A stretch of DNA of 64,000 bases from Stomorhina lunata. Its lineage: Eukaryota > Arthropoda > Insecta > Diptera > Rhiniidae. Under the pieces are notes generated by a model, which saw only the letters and a list, made by a program, of their open reading frames with translations, searched no databases and was not told the DNA's origin. A program made the position numbers and the translations under genes. The stretch spans positions 55,425,310-55,489,309 of the forward strand of contig OW121741.1 in assembly GCA_933228675.1 (NCBI GenBank), given 5' to 3'. Shown here in pieces: positions 20,476 through 31,239 of this stretch; the first letter of the stretch is position 1, and each line of letters starts with the position of its first letter.

Positions 20476-22667
20476 GCTCTTTGACCCAGCAGGAACTCTT
20501 TGACCCAGCAGGATGGTTGGCTCCAATAATAGTAACGGCGAAAATTTTAATGCAACAAATGTGGTTAGATAAGATAGATTGGGACGACGCCATTAAACCA
20601 GTAGCTCTTCATAAATGGCAGCAATTTGTTTCACAGTACAATGAAATAGATAACATTAAACTTGCTCGTTGGATTCACCATGTTCCTACTTCTCAAATTG
20701 AGTTCCATGGATTCTGTGACTCATCAGAATTAGCTTATGCGGCTTCATTGTATATAAAAATTTCCAATGGTGACCAAATTTTTTCCAATCTACTCATAAG
20801 TAAGACAAAAGTAGCCCCTGTCAGAAAGCCTTCATTACCAAGACTTGAATTATGTGGAGCAGTACTCTTAGCGAATTTGGTTCATAACACAATTCCTTCA
20901 TTTGATATAAAAACTTATGATTTATATATGTGGTCCGATTCAACAATAGTTCTAGCTTGGATGAAAAAACAGCCTTGCACCTGGAAGACATTTGTGGCAA
21001 ATAGGGTAGCAACAATATTGGAAAAAGTTGGAAACAAAAATTGGGGCCATGTTCCGTCAAACGAAAACCCAGCCGATCTAGCAACCCGGGGGCTGACTCC
21101 TTCGGATCTTAAAGACAACAAACTTTGGTGGCATGGTCCAGACTGGATGGTAAAGAATAAATCGTCGTGGCCCCAGGATTCGTCGAATTATGTAACTAAT
21201 GAAGAGTCAAAGGAACGTCAAGTTTTTGTTGCTAGATCGTCTGAAAGGGAAGATGTTCTGGATCGGTTTTCTAGTCTACCCAAGGCATATCGAGTGATAG
21301 CGTTCATGTTTCGATTTTACCAACGTACAAGAAAAATTAAGGAATCATGTTATGATTCGAAAGGAATATCTGCCGAAGAATTGTCCTTTGTCCGGAATCG
21401 ATTATTTTCGTTATCTCAACAACTTCATTTTGCTGAGGAGTTTAGTTGCTTATCAACGAAAAAGAAACTTAGCTCTCGTAGTTCTTTATTAACTCTGACC
21501 CCATTTCTTGACAAAAACAATATAATTCGCGCTAATGGTCGTCTCGGATCCAAAACTTGCCTTACCTATAACGAACGCCATCCTATAATTCTGGCGTACA
21601 GTAGTAGGTTAGCTCGGCTTTATGTCGAATTTGTCCACAAGTTAGCCCTTCATGGGGGTCCGCGTCTGTTATTGAATTTGGTTCGTCAAGAATGCTGGAT
21701 CATTAAAGCACGAAACCTTATTAAAACTGTAGTTCACAACTGCAAAATCTGCATTCTATATCGGCAAAGGCTTCAGTCACAGATTATGGCAGAATAACCA
21801 AAGGAAAGAACTACTCTAACTCGCCCATTTACTAATACCGGGGTTGATTTTGCCGGCCCCTTTGAAATTAAGAGCTTCACTGGACGGTATACTAGAATTA
21901 GCAAAGGTTATATATGTATATTTATCTGTTTCTCGGTGAAGGCGGTACATCTGGAAGCTGTTAGTGACCTAACGGCATCAGCTTTTCTTGCTGCTTTATC
22001 TCGCTTTGTCGCTCGCAGAGGTTGTCCAAATTGTTTGTTTTCCGATAACGGGAGAAACTTTGTAGGAGCATCTAGAGAAATTGGGGAAAACTTTGAAAAG
22101 GTTCTAAATGACGTACGTGATTCAGCTGTTCAAAACTACGGTCAACAGCAGTTAAGATGGAGTTTCATACCGGCGGCCGCCCGTCACATGGGAGGGTTAT
22201 GGGAGGCCGGCGTAAAAAGTCTTAAAACTCATTTGAAAAAATCAGCAGGTCAAATAAAGTTTACTTTCGAAGAATTTAGTACCCTTTTAGCTAAAATCGA
22301 AGCATGTTTGAATTCGCGTCCCCTTGGGCCCATGGCCCTAACTCCAGGACACTTTTTAATAGGATCAGCTCTTCTTGCCCCAGCTGAACCTGAAGAATTA
22401 AGTTCCCCTTTAAGCTTAGTGAATCGGTGGCGAAAAGTAAAAGCTCTTCAAGAAGAGATATGTAGGCGCTGGAAGGAAGAATACCTAAAAGAGTTGCTCA
22501 AACGCAATAAATGGTTGGTTAGTCCCACTGACTGGCGATTAGGTCGCATAGTAAAAGTTTATGCAGGTACCGATGGTAAAGTACGGGTAGCAGATCTCAA
22601 AACTCAAAATGGGATAATTTCTCGGCCGATACACAAGTTAGTGCTTTTGCCCAACGAGACATCTTAA
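20469..22667 (+). pseudogene. BEL/Pao pol part 2: RNase H and integrase, one in-frame stop
   Basis: It resumes with LFDPAGWLAP. RNase H shows FHGFCDSSELAYAASLYIK, PSLPRLELCGAVL, WSDSTIVLAW and HVPSNENPADLATRG. The integrase zinc domain shows HGGPRLLLNLVRQECWII and CKICI. A TAA at 21795-21797 interrupts the frame, which otherwise stays open to 22667. The integrase core shows GVDFAGPF, LFSDNGRNFVG and KIEACLNSRPL (the D,D,E residues), followed by the C-terminal RWRKVKALQEEICRRW and GRIVKVYAGTDGKVRVADL, a DUF5641-like module. It would join the cDNA to the genome with 5-bp staggering. Confidence 0.88.
20477..20514 (+). repeat. 19-bp tandem duplication in pol
   Basis: ctctttgacccagcaggaa (20477-20495) is followed directly by ctctttgacccagcaggat (20496-20514). 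The extra 19 bp duplicates the LFDPAG motif and shifts the frame. Confidence 0.9.
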
Positions 22668-22730
22668 ACTGCATTATTATAAAAATTATTTTGTTATTCG
22701 TATTTCATTTTTATATTGCTTTTCGTTTTC

Positions 22731-22732
22731 AG
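22731..22732 (+). promoter_or_regulatory. Candidate splice acceptor before the extra 3' ORF
   Basis: A pyrimidine-rich stretch ending ttgcttttcgttttcag precedes GAGGAGACAAA and the ATG at 22743. This is a good 3' splice site ten bases before the start codon. It would allow the extra ORF to be made from a spliced subgenomic RNA; the donor is unknown. Confidence 0.5.
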
Positions 22733-22742
22733 AGGAGACAAA

Positions 22743-23432
22743 ATGGCAGACGGTTTCAACATGGATTATTGTTGCCCCTTATGTAACCGGATCCACGCCA
22801 TCCGACAATGCTCCAGATTCATGGTGATGGAGGTAGAGCAGAAGCTTCGCATCGTTGCTCAACATGCGTTATGCTATAATTGTTTAACACAGTCCCACAC
22901 TCGAGCCGACTGCAAAAGCATTGATCGATGCCGCCGATGCCTTCAGGATCACAACAGCTGGCTGCACCCTCTGCCTGAAGGCCGACTATGGATCCAAATG
23001 ACGGCGTAAGTGCGAGTAAAAACTGGCCCAAGAGCCCCTGAGAGAAGTACTCGGGCTGTGATCGACCCCACCGCTGCCAGATCGGCAATTACCCGCCGGG
23101 AAGCCGAAAAACTTGGCTGTGAAATTCGTCACGGCAAAACGAACTTCGAGGTGTTCCACCGCAGCAGCCGACAAGGGCGGCGAATCGCAGTGACTTGTGT
23201 TGTTGATGATTCTCTGTTTGGTCGCAGCCCGAAATTCTCAGTGGAACGGGGAGACGGAAACAATCAGGACGATGCAAATCGAAGTCTTGAATTTCATTTA
23301 GTTTTGGGAGCAGATGTTCAACATCAAATTCTTCTGGGTCCTGCTAAAGGACGACCTGGTCAATTATATGTCCAGGATACCGTATTCGGCTTCGCATTCT
23401 TTGGGGAAGCGATAAATGAGAATTTTGATTGA
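22743..23432 (+). pseudogene. Extra BEL/Pao 3' ORF: zinc knuckles plus protease-like domain
   Basis: This ORF lies after integrase and before the 3' LTR. From ATG 22743 it reads a cysteine cluster (CPLCNRIHAIRQC, CYNCLTQSHTRADC, CRRCLQDHNSWLHP) with the same spacing as the zinc knuckles in pol at 18540-18770. After one in-frame TAA (23007-23009) the same frame continues to 23432 with a DUF1758-like segment (AVIDPTAARSAITRREAEKL, LVLGADVQHQILLGP, YVQDTVFGFAFFGE). It resembles a second, diverged copy of the Gag-knuckle plus protease module. Its base composition is much richer in GC than the rest of the element, which suggests a different origin. Function is unknown; an env-like position does not make it an envelope, as no signal peptide or membrane segment is visible. 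Confidence 0.7.
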
Positions 23433-23772
23433 AAGCTGAAACAATTTATGCCTTCGATGTACCTTTGTCAGCTCTAAGAGACGCGAATAACACTTTTTTT
23501 TTCTTATCTCTTTTTTTCTCTCATTCCATTTTTAAACACAAAAAAATTGATATGAATTGTTAAATTAAATTTAAGTTTTTCCTTATTATTTTTTATTATA
23601 TACATAAATTAAATACAAATGAATTTCCGTTAATTAATCATAAAAAGAAGAAGAACATTTATTTTGTCCGTTGGTTATTTTTAAGTAGCAAGTATCTGTA
23701 TTTTTCTTTTATAAATATATAAGTGTCACCTTTATATTTATATGTTGCACTAATATTGCAAGGCCGGCGGTA
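23433..23772 (+). other. BEL/Pao 3' untranslated region
   Basis: AT-rich sequence between the extra ORF and the 3' LTR. No clear polypurine tract is visible; gcaaggccggcggta directly precedes the LTR. Confidence 0.5.
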
Positions 23773-24249
23773 TGTTGGTGTAGACACTATGTATGGAATA
23801 GACAACATGTTTGATATAGTGTGGTTCCCTATTGCAATATAAATTAAAGTTGTGTAAACCCATACGTAGTGTGGTGAGTTTGCGCAGTAGCCCATAAATG
23901 CAAATTCTAAAGGTGAAAACGAGAGAGCATGAGATACTTGGATTTTCTTCACTTTTTAAACAACTATCAACCGAACAACTAAGAGGAGCGAAAGTAAAAA
24001 AGTTAAAAATTTAAAGTTAAATTAAAATTTATAGAATTTAAATAAATAAAATTAAAATAAAAGAAGATAAATTAGATAACATAAAACAACAACCAAGGAA
24101 ATAAAGACAATTATTAAAACTATAAAAGTACGAAGTTGTATTTTTCCTTTGAAGACCATTTTGAGGCCCCACTTCTATCGCACCAGAAACCAGCTTGAGA
24201 AGATACAACTGTCTACAGGAATACATCATCCCAGGTATTCGAGGAAACA
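23773..24249 (+). repeat. 3' LTR of the BEL/Pao element
   Basis: 477 bp, identical by inspection to 16833-17309, followed by the right ATGAA duplication at 24250-24254. Confidence 0.95.
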
Positions 24250-24254
24250 ATGAA

Positions 24255-26361
24255 TATAAAAAATTTAGAAACTTTTTAAACAAAAAACTAATTTTCGCAA
24301 AAAACGATTACTATAGAAAAATGTTTATAGAAAATAAAAACAACATACGAAAAACGTGGCAACTTATTAATGAGATAACGGGTAAAAACTCAAAAAATAT
24401 AGACAATACTATAATCAAAAACTTTAAAAACCAAAACATTTTAAACATAGCAAATGATTTTGCAGAAAACTTCAATAGTAATGTGCAAAAAATACTTCAC
24501 AACTGCAATATTACAACCTTTAAATATGTAAAAGCTACAATACCGAACTTGATGTTCTTATCTTATGAAAATGAGCAAGAAGTTTACCATATTTTAATAA
24601 AATTAAATACTAAAAAAGGTGCAGGTATAGATGGAATTCGATCTAAGGATTTAAAAAAATAATGCATCACAACTTACTCCAGCTATAACATCATTTATAA
24701 ACAGATCTATCAACGAATCTTCTATACCCAACATATTAAAAACATCCATTATACGCCCAATTTACAAAAGCGGTGCAAAAAACGATTGCAACAATTATAG
24801 ACCGATTTCTATACTGTCGGTAATAGAAAAGGTTCTGGAAGAAATAATAGTGAGGAGATTAAACAATTTTTTAACAAAATACAAAAGAATAAACCCTAAC
24901 CAATATGGTTTCCAAAAGGGAAAAAACATCAACAAACTTCTTGGAAATTTTTCTAACTATATAAATAAATGCCTTAGCGAAAACATCCATTGCTTAGCCT
25001 TATTTATTGATTTCAGCAAAGCATTTGATACACTCTCTCACGCAAATCTATTGGACGTTCTTGAAAGAAATGGAATAAGAGGAAACTGTCTTAACTGGTT
25101 TAAGAACTATTTAGAGTTAAGAGCGTACCACGTTAAAATCAAAGACGTGTTAAGTACTGAAACTCCCTCAAATTTTGGTGTACCTCAAGGTTCAAAACTC
25201 GGTCCTGTGCTTTATATTTTATATGCAAATGAACTGCTCAAGATCCTAAAAGACAGCACTCCATTTGCGTATGCAGATGACACAGCAATTTTAGTTGCTA
25301 AGAAAAACGTTCAATCTGCAACTATCACCATGCAAAATGAGCTCAATAAAGTTTCAAAATGGTGTCATGATAACGGGTTGATAATTAATGCTTCGAAAAC
25401 AAAAGTAATGCATCTTAAATCAGCACATATGCCCAATTTTCAAATCAATTTAAAATTCCATGACACTAACTGTCTTCACACCGTTAACAATGCAATCAAC
25501 GTAGATTTATGCTCTACAACTATAGAAATGGTGACATCGTATAAGTATCTTGGAGTACACGTAGATCATAATTTTAAATGGCTTACGCATATTCAATATC
25601 TTCAAAAAAAACTAAGAAGTTCAGCGTATAGTCTTTTTCACCTCAGCAACTGCGCAACGTATCCTGTTCTCAGACAAGCGTATTTTTCTCTTGTTGAGTC
25701 CTACCTACGACATGGCATTACAGCATGGGGTAGTTCAAACTACTGCAAAAACCTGCAAAGCACTCAAAATCAAATTCCTAAAATTTTAATGAAAAAATAT
25801 AATTATGGCAGCCACAATGCAAACAACAACAGCAACTTTAGCTCCAACAACATAAGTACTAGCGTCAACACAAATTTTACAAACCCAAACTACACATCAG
25901 ATGTTAATCATCACTTTTACATACATCAAAACAGTATCACACCTGTAAGTAACAACAATAGTAGCAATTTCAACGATTCGCAAAACAACATATATGTATA
26001 CAACAACACCAGAATCATAAACAACATCAATGAAAACAACTTACAACAAAACAACGTATTAAACTACAACATTGCATCTAATTTGCGTATACTAAATGTC
26101 AACAGTATCTTCAAAATCACGCTATTGACTGAATTTTTCAATGATCGCAGATTCCTTCAACCACTAGATCATCCATACAACACAAGAAGTCGCGCTGAAG
26201 GAAGATACAAAGTTGAACGCCACCAAAATAATTATGGAAAGAATGTTTTAACAGTTATGCTACCAAACATTTTTAACAAACTTCCAACATCAATAACTCA
26301 GATTGATAATCCGTATAAGATGAAAAAATATTTAAAATTTCACTTTATACTTTTCCAATGA
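24255..26361 (+). pseudogene. Non-LTR ORF2, C-terminal part: reverse transcriptase
   Basis: It continues the reading frame cut at 16832. Motifs in order: GAGIDGIRSKDL, a frameshift in an A7 run near 24651-24660, then IIRPIYKSGAKNDCNNYRPI, LFIDFSKAFDTLSHANLL, GVPQGSKLGPVLYILYANEL and the catalytic FAYADDTAILV, then YKYLGVHVDHNFKW. The C-terminus has an unusual Asn/Ser-rich stretch (about 25800-26090), then HPYNTRSRAEGRYKVER and IFNKLPTSI, typical of the tail of CR1-group RTs. The catalytic residues look intact. TAA/TGA-free to 26361. Confidence 0.85.
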
Positions 26362-26525
26362 AATAATGTATCGTACTATTTTATTATTATATTTGTTATT
26401 ATTTATAATTATTACATTTTCAATTGATCTCAACCTGCAGACAAGCCAAAGGCTTCGCGGGATTAGAATTAAGATGAAATGTTTATAATATAAAAAACTC
26501 AATAAAATTGAATTAAAAAAAAAAA
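26362..26525 (+). other. 3' UTR and poly(A) tail of the non-LTR element
   Basis: An AT-rich UTR with a small GC-richer segment (acaagccaaaggcttcgcgg, containing the complementary pair aagcc/ggctt). An AATAAA-like aataaaattg stands about 15 bases before a run of about 13 A. Confidence 0.6.
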
Positions 26526-26537
26526 AATATTATTATT

Positions 26538-27478
<941 letters not shown>

Positions 27479-27482
<4 letters not shown>

Positions 27483-30071
27483 TTGGGAAAGTAGAAAATC
27501 AAAACGTTTTAAATATTGTCTATCAAAATGTCCGTGGATTAAATACAAAATTGCTTAATATATTTAATGAAAGCTATAACTTTGAATATCATGTTATTGC
27601 GCTAACTGAAACGTGGTTAAAAGAAAATGTTTTTGATGCGGAAATATTATGCAATAAATATCAAATATTTAGAAAAGACAGAGGAGACAATAGAAATGGT
27701 GGAGGCGTGCTCATCGCGATTTGTAATGGTCTTCAAGCTGAACTTTTTAACTTTGTTGCTGAAACTAATATCGAATTCTTATGTGTTAAAATGAATTTAA
27801 AAAACAAGGCAGTATTTGTTACTTGCTCGTATATACCTCCAAAATCCGACCAGTCTGTTTATTATAGCCATCATCATGCTATAGAGCAAGTCGTACAATA
27901 TTCAACTGATACTGATTCTATTTTCGTTCTCGGAGATTTTAACCTCCCCTCTGTTGTTTGGAACTCTCATCCTGAATCTCCAAATCTAGTTCCTGTTAAA
28001 ACAAATTTTTGGACTGATAACTTTTTAAATGGACTTTCGGATCTTTGTTTGTATCAAATAAATAACGTTGAAAATGAATTTGGGAAGTTGTTGGATTTAG
28101 TTTTCGTGAATGATCCGATGGATTGCTTCGTTAGTCAATCGTTACCTTTAAGTAAACCCGAAGATAGTTACCATCCTACTATTAAAATAAATAATTCTAT
28201 TTTAATTTCTCCTGGATTGGTCAAAAAACGTATTCAAATAAAGAAGATTTACAACTTTAAAAAAGCAAATTTTGAATGCATAAACAATTATTTAACTAGC
28301 ATTGATTGGTCTTCTGTTCTGGCTACTCCTCATTTTATAATTTTGTAAATTCTAAACGAAGAACACAAGAATTTCCTTCAGTCATGAAATATGATAACGT
28401 TGAATCTGCTGATGACTTTGAAATAAGTAATTTGTTCGCAGATTTTTTTTCTACCACTTACTCAAATTCTAATTATGATTGTACTAATAAATATCCGTAT
28501 GACATACATAGTAACACTTCAATTTCATTTCCACTTTTAAACAACTGCGAAGTCTTCCATGGTTTAATTCGTTTAATTCGTTTAAAGTGACCCCATTAAT
28601 GTTCCTGGTCCAGATTGCATTCCTAGCATCTTTTAATCAGATGTGCTAAAAGCTTATGTACGCCTTAGACAAAAATCTTCAACACTTCAATTCAAAGTGG
28701 TTATTTTCCTAAAATGTGGAGAGAGTCTTTCATTATTCCTTTGTTTAAATCAGGAAATAAATGCAGCATCCCAAATTATAGAGGAATAGCAAAACTTAGT
28801 ATAATCCCTAAGTTTTTTGAGAAAATTATCTCGGATTATTTATGTCATCATGTCTATTATATTCTGACACCGTTTCAGCATGGATTTCGAAAGAAATGCT
28901 CAACTGTGACAAATCTATTACATTTTACAACTACAATTAATCGTGGCTTCATTAACGGAGAACAAACAGATGCTGTTTACACTGATTTCAGTAAGACCTT
29001 CGATAAAGTGAACCATAAGCTTCTTATAGCAAAATTAAACTTGTTGGGGTTTTCTCCAAATAGCATCAATTGGATTTTATCCTATTTAACCAATCGATAT
29101 CAAAGAGTGCGTTTCAAGAGTACTACCTCAATGCATTCCTGTTCTTTCTGGTGTACCTCAGGGTAGTCATTTAGGACCTATCCTATTTTCTTTATTCATC
29201 AACGACTTACCTAACGTTATTAAATATGCTAAAATTTTGCTCTACGCTGATGATGTAAAAGTTTTCTTTAGCTATAAACACCCTTCATGTGTTTCAGAAT
29301 TTCAAACTGATTTAAATAATTTTCGAAAACGGTGCAACTATAATTTTATGGAGCTAAATCTGCTTAAATGCAAATGTATGCGATTTTCCAGAAAAAAATT
29401 ATTTGAAACGAGCTATTTTTTGGGTACCCATCGACTGGATTTGGTTGATAGCATTCTAGACCTGGGAGTTTTATTAGATACAAAACTTGATTTTATTGCT
29501 TATATTCATATGACCGTAAATAAAGCTAGAGGAATACTAGCCTTTATCAAACGATGGTCCAAAGAATTTTCGGATCCATACATAACAAAAAGACTATATA
29601 TATCTCTCGTTAGGCCTATCCTTGAATATGGATCTATAATCTGGGACCCGCAATACAATGTACATATAAATCACATTGAATCTGTTCAAAAACAGTTTTT
29701 ATTATTTTACCTACGTGGATTGCCTTGGAATCCTGGAGTTAACCTACCATCATACCGTAGTAGATTTTTTGCTTATAAGATTGCCGACACTACAGAGCCG
29801 TCGTACTATGCTCAATGTATCATTCCTTCTCAACTTAATTAATGGTGAAGTTAACGCTGAATTTCTAATACACAACATATTCTTTAATGTCCCACAAAGA
29901 CTTACTCGTAATTTTCGGCCGCTATTTATAGAAGTTTTCCGCAGAAATTATGCTGATGCTGACCCCATTAGAAGGATTTGTAAAGATTTCAACGACTTAT
30001 ATAATATTATTGATTTCTCATTATCTACAAAAACTGTCAAACAAAGAATTATAACATATTTAAATACCTAA
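27479..30071 (+). pseudogene. Non-LTR ORF2 (endonuclease-RT), broken copy
   Basis: The endonuclease part (to 28348) shows ALTETWLKE, GGGVLIAI, CSYIPPKS, GDFNLP, LDLVFVND and PEDSYHPTI. After a deletion near 28335 the frame changes: VNSKRRTQEFPSVMKYDN (28342-28590), IIPLFKSGNKCSIPNYRGIA and YTDFSKTFDKVNHKLL (28714-29166), then LLYADDVKVFFSYK (29237-29842) and a C-terminal part to 30071. YADD is intact here, unlike in copy 1. At least four frame breaks make it non-functional. Confidence 0.85.
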
Positions 30072-30170
30072 TTAAGATTCAAATTAATATTACTCTTTTA
30101 AATCTAATTTAATGTAATAGTCTGTAAGGATTTTTTTCCATAGACTTTAATAATAAATAAATAAATAAAA

Positions 30171-31239
30171 AAAAATAAACACTTCGTCTCCTCTACGCAG
30201 TTTTTTCCCATCACTCGTTGCTTGTTCTCTTTTTTATCCTTTTCTCACGGTTTTTCTATTTAAGAATTATTTAAAATTTTATTAAATAGTAAAATTACTT
30301 AAATTTTTCCAATATTTACGTTTATCTGCTGAGCTTATTCCTTTTATTTATTTTTTTTATTTTATTCCTTTTATTGAGTATTAGGCCATGAAAAACTTCT
30401 ATAACTAATGCATTTGCCGTTCGGAGCCGGAGTTAAAAAGTAGGTCCCTTTCAAAGAGTCTAAAAATAGAATCGGATGCAGCTCATTGTCTGAGAGAAGT
30501 ACCACTTGTTTCAATTGGAATGTTGTCGTGGAAATTATATATATATATATAATTGAATAAATTAGATAAAAAAGGTTAAAATATTGCAAAATTTTTTATT
30601 TTAAGGAAAAAGTGAGAAAGTGATTTAATTAAATAAAGAAGTAAAATAATTATAATCGGGCGAACATTATAAAAAGTGAGTTAAATTAAGAATAATTGCT
30701 ATTTATTAAGAGGCTGTGGTGATTTTTATTAAGAATAATTTACATTGTATACCTATTTTAATCGTGCTTTGGTTGCGGTTTAACCCAGCAAATATTTTTT
30801 TGTAAATTAAAGCTTCGTTTTATTTTTGTAATATTTTCATAAAATTTACTGAAAATTTAATTGAGAATCAAGAAAATAATTATTTTTTAAATAATTAAAT
30901 ATATTTCAGCTTTAATTTTGCATATATCGAGCATTTTGTATACTATTAAATTTAAATAGTTGAGGCTTAACAATTTTCTGTGCTTTTAAATATTTAGTTG
31001 TTTCTGCCATCGCATTGAAACAGATTTTGATCTCGGAAAATAATTAACTTATTTCTTTGTTATTACAACAAAATTCTTCGGATTCCTTAAGATCCTTCCA
31101 GAAAATTAAAATTTACGAATACTTCTAAAGTATTATAACTTGTCTTTTTTTTATATCTTTTAAAAAATTTAATTAAACCTCGACTACAAAATTGTAAGAA
31201 TCAAAAAAATTCCGCTACTTGTCTAGAGAGTTTATACCA
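30171..31239. other. AT-rich region upstream of BEL-like unit, no gene
   Basis: No coding region is supported. The segment around 30408-30520 (ccgttcggagccggagtt) is less AT-rich and looks like a fragment of another dispersed repeat. From 30906 the sequence belongs to the 4.28-kb duplication unit. A search by eye for an LTR matching the region after 40230 was negative. Confidence 0.5.

Larger units (their letters stand above)
16833..24249 (+). mobile_element. BEL/Pao LTR retrotransposon (7417 bp), recent insertion
   Basis: A complete LTR element with 477-bp LTRs starting TGTTGGTG and ending GGAAACA, 5-bp ATGAA duplications, a tRNA-like primer site, gag, pol (protease, RT with YVDD, RNase H, integrase) and an extra 3' ORF. 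The two LTRs appear identical over all 477 bp, so the insertion is very young. Even so the coding part has several frameshifts, one in-frame stop and a 19-bp duplication. The Pro-RT-RH-IN order and the DUF1758/DUF1759-like sequences identify BEL/Pao. Confidence 0.93.
14991..26525 (+). mobile_element. FP-type non-LTR retrotransposon, split by a BEL/Pao insertion
   Basis: A 5'-truncated non-LTR element with ORF1 (14991-15746), ORF2 (15815-16832 and 24255-26361), a short 3' UTR and a poly(A) tail at about 26513-26525. Without the BEL/Pao insertion (16833-24249 plus one 5-bp duplication) the element is about 4.1 kb. An ORF1 with a baculovirus-FP-like C-terminus plus an EN-RT ORF2 is typical of several insect CR1-group families; the exact clade is uncertain. 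Confidence 0.85.

Noticed and set aside
22743..23432. Reading the extra BEL/Pao ORF as an envelope gene
   Set aside because: It is in the env position, but no signal peptide, membrane span or glycoprotein-like pattern is visible; the Cys pattern fits zinc knuckles.
30408..30520. Less AT-rich segment considered as a SINE
   Set aside because: No A/B box promoter or tail was recognised and no second copy is in the window.
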